A DNA stretch of 27,922 bases from Akkermansiaceae bacterium UBA5688 (lineage in GTDB: Bacteria > Verrucomicrobiota > Verrucomicrobiia > Verrucomicrobiales > Akkermansiaceae), in contig DIHU01000079.1 in NCBI GenBank assembly GCA_002420315.1, positions 1,572 through 29,493 of the forward strand, written 5' to 3'. The translations under genes were made by a program, and so were the position numbers. This document shows, one piece after another, positions 25,290 through 27,922 of this stretch. A model generated the notes under the pieces. The model saw only the letters and a list, made by a program, of their open reading frames with translations. It was not told where the DNA came from and did not search any database. How positions within the stretch are numbered: the stretch's first letter is position 1; every line of letters begins with the position of its first letter.

Positions 25290-25522
25290 ACTAAATCATG
25301 CGTAAATATGATCAATTTTGTGTCATCAAGATGTCTGGAAACAAAAGATCGCCATCTTTTATTAGATTCTCCGACCAAAACCCTGACCTTCCCCTAGAAA
25401 GTTCGGGGCAAACTCCCCCAGCTCCCTTCTGAAAGTAGCGCCCTTACAGCCATTCAAGCTTCCTACACAAAGCACATCCAAAATTTCTGGAGTTTGGCGA
25501 TGCAGTTTCTACTATTGAATTC

Positions 25523-26653
25523 ATGAACGAAAAACCAGATTCGAGCATTTTCTCATCAGGCCGCCGCAATTTCATTACCGGAGCGACCGCCGCAATGGCA
25601 GCCGCTATCACCACCAAAAAAACCGCTGCCGAAACGCCGCGTGATTGGACGGGCGTGATTCCAACCCGCTATCCTGACCCCGACATTGTTTCACTCGACG
25701 ATCGCTTCAATAACCTCAAGCTTGGCAACACTCCGATCCAACGTATTTATCATTCTCCGGACATGCTCTGGGCCGAAGGGCCAGCTTGGAACGGCGTCGG
25801 TCGCTATCTCTTGTGGAGCGATATCCCCAATGATGTTCAGCATCGTTGGTTAGAGGAAGACGGTCACGTTACTAAGCAATTTCGTTACCCGAGCGGCAAC
25901 AGCAACGGCAACACATTCGATTTTCAAGGGCGACAGATTTCCTGTCAACACGGCCCACGAAAGGTCGTCCGCTACGAGTATGATGGGACCGTCACAGTGT
26001 TAGCTGAAAAGTTCGAAGGCAAATCACTCAACGCGCCGAATGATGCAATCGTCCATCCGGAAGACGGCTCGATTTGGTTTACGGATCCGGGTTATGGTGG
26101 CCTCATGAATTACGAAGGCACTCGCGCGACAAACGGCTCAGTCCGTCCGTATCAGAAGGAGGCAGTCTATCGCATTGATGCTCAAGACGGGAAGATTACG
26201 AAGCTGACCGACGAAATTTTCAAGCCAAATGGGCTCTGTTTTTCGCCAGACTACAAAAAGCTCTACGTCGCCGACACTGGCGCAAGTCATTATGCAGATG
26301 CTCCGAAAAATATTAAGGTTTGGGATATCGAAGACACGAAGCGACTAAAGAATGGCCGTGAGTTTGCATCAATGAAGTTGGAAGTCGACGGCGAGGAAAA
26401 AGCTGGTTTTGCCGACGGAATCCGCGCCGATGAACATGGTAATATTTGGGCAAGCGCTGGATGGGTCGGAGACGGTTATGATGGCGTTCATGTCTTTGCC
26501 GGCGAAGACGGCCAGCGAATCGGGCAAATTTTGCTCCCGGAAATTTGTTCAAATGTCTGCTTCGGCGGAACCAAGCGAAATCGGCTATTTATGACCGCCA
26601 GCACCTCGGTATATGCGATGTATACAGAGACGAAAGGTGCTCACATCACTTAA
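25523..26653 (+). CDS. SMP-30/gluconolactonase-like protein, Tat-exported
   Basis: A 376-residue protein with a twin-arginine signal (SGRRNFITGATAAMAAA, residues 12-28). The six-bladed beta-propeller of the SMP-30/gluconolactonase/LRE family follows, with the metal-binding positions visible: WAEGPAW (Glu), LNAPNDAIVHPEDGSIWFTD (Asn), FKPNGLCFSPDYKKLYVADTG (Asn) and FADGIRADEHGNIWAS (Asp). Family members hydrolyse sugar lactones in a calcium- or zinc-dependent way; an exported version suggests extracellular sugar-acid metabolism. The substrate is not shown. It is a single gene with no close same-strand partner upstream, and no Shine-Dalgarno is visible before the ATG. Confidence 0.9.
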   Translation: MNEKPDSSIFSSGRRNFITGATAAMAAAITTKKTAAETPRDWTGVIPTRYPDPDIVSLDDRFNNLKLGNTPIQRIYHSPDMLWAEGPAWNGVGRYLLWSDIPNDVQHRWLEEDGHVTKQFRYPSGNSNGNTFDFQGRQISCQHGPRKVVRYEYDGTVTVLAEKFEGKSLNAPNDAIVHPEDGSIWFTDPGYGGLMNYEGTRATNGSVRPYQKEAVYRIDAQDGKITKLTDEIFKPNGLCFSPDYKKLYVADTGASHYADAPKNIKVWDIEDTKRLKNGREFASMKLEVDGEEKAGFADGIRADEHGNIWASAGWVGDGYDGVHVFAGEDGQRIGQILLPEICSNVCFGGTKRNRLFMTASTSVYAMYTETKGAHIT

Positions 26654-26733
26654 GCGTTGAACTTGCCATTACTCTTCTACACAACGCAATGGACAAAATA
26701 AAAACACATAATCCAGAGAGTTTTTCGAACTGG

Positions 26734-26798
26734 GTCTGATCTTCACAGACTACCTCGACTGTAGCGCTGTAGACTTATGTTCGGATTGGTAGCCAATC
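26734..26798. other. Two small inverted repeats between the SMP-30 and serine hydrolase genes
   Basis: GTCTG-atcttca-CAGAC (26734-26750) is a possible 3' hairpin of the SMP-30 transcript, without a T-run. GATTGG-tag-CCAATC (26784-26798) is a compact perfect repeat. The second falls inside the upstream extension of the serine hydrolase frame, which supports that part being non-coding leader. 26654-26947 otherwise shows no gene. Confidence 0.3.
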
Positions 26799-26947
26799 TA
26801 CAAAAGAAGGTCATAAAAAATGCTCCTCAGTATTTAGCGCGCCCCCTTATGCGTAATCCTGCAAATGCTATCATTACAGAAAAAAGGAAGGAATGTCCTA
26901 GTCCCGTGATACCTGAAATCTATAAAAATGGTGCACTCCCCTCATTC

Positions 26948-27916
26948 TTGATAATTTCTTCTCTCAATCAACAAAACCCTGACTTCTTTGTCTTCCCAAC
27001 TAAAAGGGTTCTGCTATCTCTCGTGGCACTATTCGGAAATATACTCTTAGCTTCATGCCAAGGCCCACCTGAATCAGTGACCCTAGCAACTAAGCTAGAG
27101 ACAAGGATCGCTGAGCTAGACGGTGAAGTGGGACTTTACGTCCACCACTTGAAAAAGGATCACTCAGTCCTCATAAATGCAGACGAGCTTTTTCCCGCCG
27201 CCAGTCTAATAAAGGTCCCTATCCTAGCCTCGCTACTCAACAAGGTAGAGCGCGGCGAACTTGGCTACCAAGACAAATTGATCTACACTAAAGACCGTCT
27301 CTATCCCGGTGAAGATTTACTTGGCTCGTTTGCTAACAATGAAAAGTTGACGCTCAAAAAGTTGGTTTTCCTTATGATCACAACAAGCGACAATACAGCA
27401 TCACTCTGGTGTCAGGAATTAGCTGGGACCGGCACGACCATCAACACCTGGCTGAAGCAAAAAGGATTCTTGCATACACGTCTCAACTCTCGCACGCCCG
27501 GACGTGCGGACGCACGGGATCGTTACGGATGGGGGCAGACAACTCCACGTGAAATGGCACAGCTGCTGATACGCATTCGCAACCGCAAGCTTGTTTCGCC
27601 CGCGGCTGACGAGGAGATGGCACGCATAATGGGCCGAAGCTACTGGGACGGCGAAGCTATTTCATCAGTTCCACCATCGATTTCAACGATGAGTAAACAG
27701 GGTGCAGTCAATGCGTCGCGCAGCGAGGTTGTGTTGGTCCATGCCCCACACGGAGACTACGTGTTCTGCGTTATAACGAAAAACCAGAAAGATCAGTCAT
27801 GGAAACATGGCAACGAGGGCTTCTCACTCCTTAGGGACATCTCAAGGATCCTGTGGGAGCACTTTGAGCCGCAACAGCCCTATTTGCCCGCCAGCGGAAA
27901 TGAACAATTTCGTTAA
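26948..27916 (+). CDS. Class A beta-lactamase-like serine hydrolase, lipoprotein
   Basis: A 322-residue protein from the TTG at 26948. The frame is open back to an ATG at 26777 (379 residues), but that would put about 57 extra residues before a lipoprotein signal (KRVLLSLVALFGNILLASC, lipobox Cys at 37), so the shorter form is preferred; the exact start is uncertain. The fold motifs are S86-L-I-K89 (SxxK), S147-D-N149 (SDN) and K250-Q-G (the KTG position). The omega loop TRLNSRTPGRADARDRYGWG lacks the ExxLN motif with the deacylation Glu of true class A enzymes. It is therefore more likely a penicillin-interactive or peptidase-like hydrolase than an efficient beta-lactamase. It is probably anchored in a membrane. 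Confidence 0.8.
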   Translation: MIISSLNQQNPDFFVFPTKRVLLSLVALFGNILLASCQGPPESVTLATKLETRIAELDGEVGLYVHHLKKDHSVLINADELFPAASLIKVPILASLLNKVERGELGYQDKLIYTKDRLYPGEDLLGSFANNEKLTLKKLVFLMITTSDNTASLWCQELAGTGTTINTWLKQKGFLHTRLNSRTPGRADARDRYGWGQTTPREMAQLLIRIRNRKLVSPAADEEMARIMGRSYWDGEAISSVPPSISTMSKQGAVNASRSEVVLVHAPHGDYVFCVITKNQKDQSWKHGNEGFSLLRDISRILWEHFEPQQPYLPASGNEQFR

Positions 27917-27922
27917 TCCCGC

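Overview
The window looks like chromosomal DNA of a Verrucomicrobiota bacterium (PVC superphylum). Four things point there. It has a 51-residue small basic protein of the kind confined to Chlamydiae/Verrucomicrobia (recognised from memory of the TIGR04137 family). It has a PSCyt1/PSCyt2/PSD1 plus DUF1501 secreted gene pair. It has a PEP-CTERM sorted protein. It has a kdsB-pyrG pair joined by an ATGA overlap, an arrangement also known from Chlamydia. The Kdo pathway gene, lipoboxes and a glycine-zipper lipoprotein imply a Gram-negative envelope. No tRNA, rRNA, CRISPR array or insertion sequence was found.

Layout. 1-1731 (minus) is the N-terminal 577 residues of a DUF4175-like membrane protein that leaves the window. 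2076-6493 (plus) is the PSD1/DUF1501 pair, meeting an endonuclease/exonuclease/phosphatase-family protein (minus) tail to tail with a 14-bp overlap. 7417-12896 (plus) holds an unusual ROK protein, the small basic protein with a strong terminator, an RluB/RsuA-type pseudouridine synthase, acetyl-CoA synthetase (acs) and an unrecognised coiled-coil protein. 12925-17419 (minus) holds, in transcription order, a sodium:solute symporter, dnaA and dnaN. The dnaA leader has AT-rich runs and weak DnaA-box-like repeats, a possible origin or autoregulatory site. 17549-20963 (plus) is a tightly coupled kdsB-pyrG-nagZ operon: CTP synthase makes the CTP that KdsB uses to activate Kdo, and NagZ recycles muropeptides, so the operon serves envelope synthesis.

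From 21 kb on the region is accessory: a secreted protein of five tandem ~44-residue repeats, a PEP-CTERM protein, a glycine-zipper lipoprotein, three small unrecognised proteins, a Tat-exported SMP-30/gluconolactonase-like protein and a lipoprotein resembling class A beta-lactamases but lacking the usual omega-loop glutamate.

The most interesting point is kdsB. Its conserved N-terminus lies in an open frame with no ATG, GTG or TTG codon. A full AAGGAGG Shine-Dalgarno sits 6 nt before an in-frame ATA (3 nt before an ATT). Almost no other gene in the window has a visible Shine-Dalgarno, so kdsB probably starts at a non-canonical codon and may be translationally controlled. This rests on reading alone; read-level confirmation and homologue comparison would decide it.
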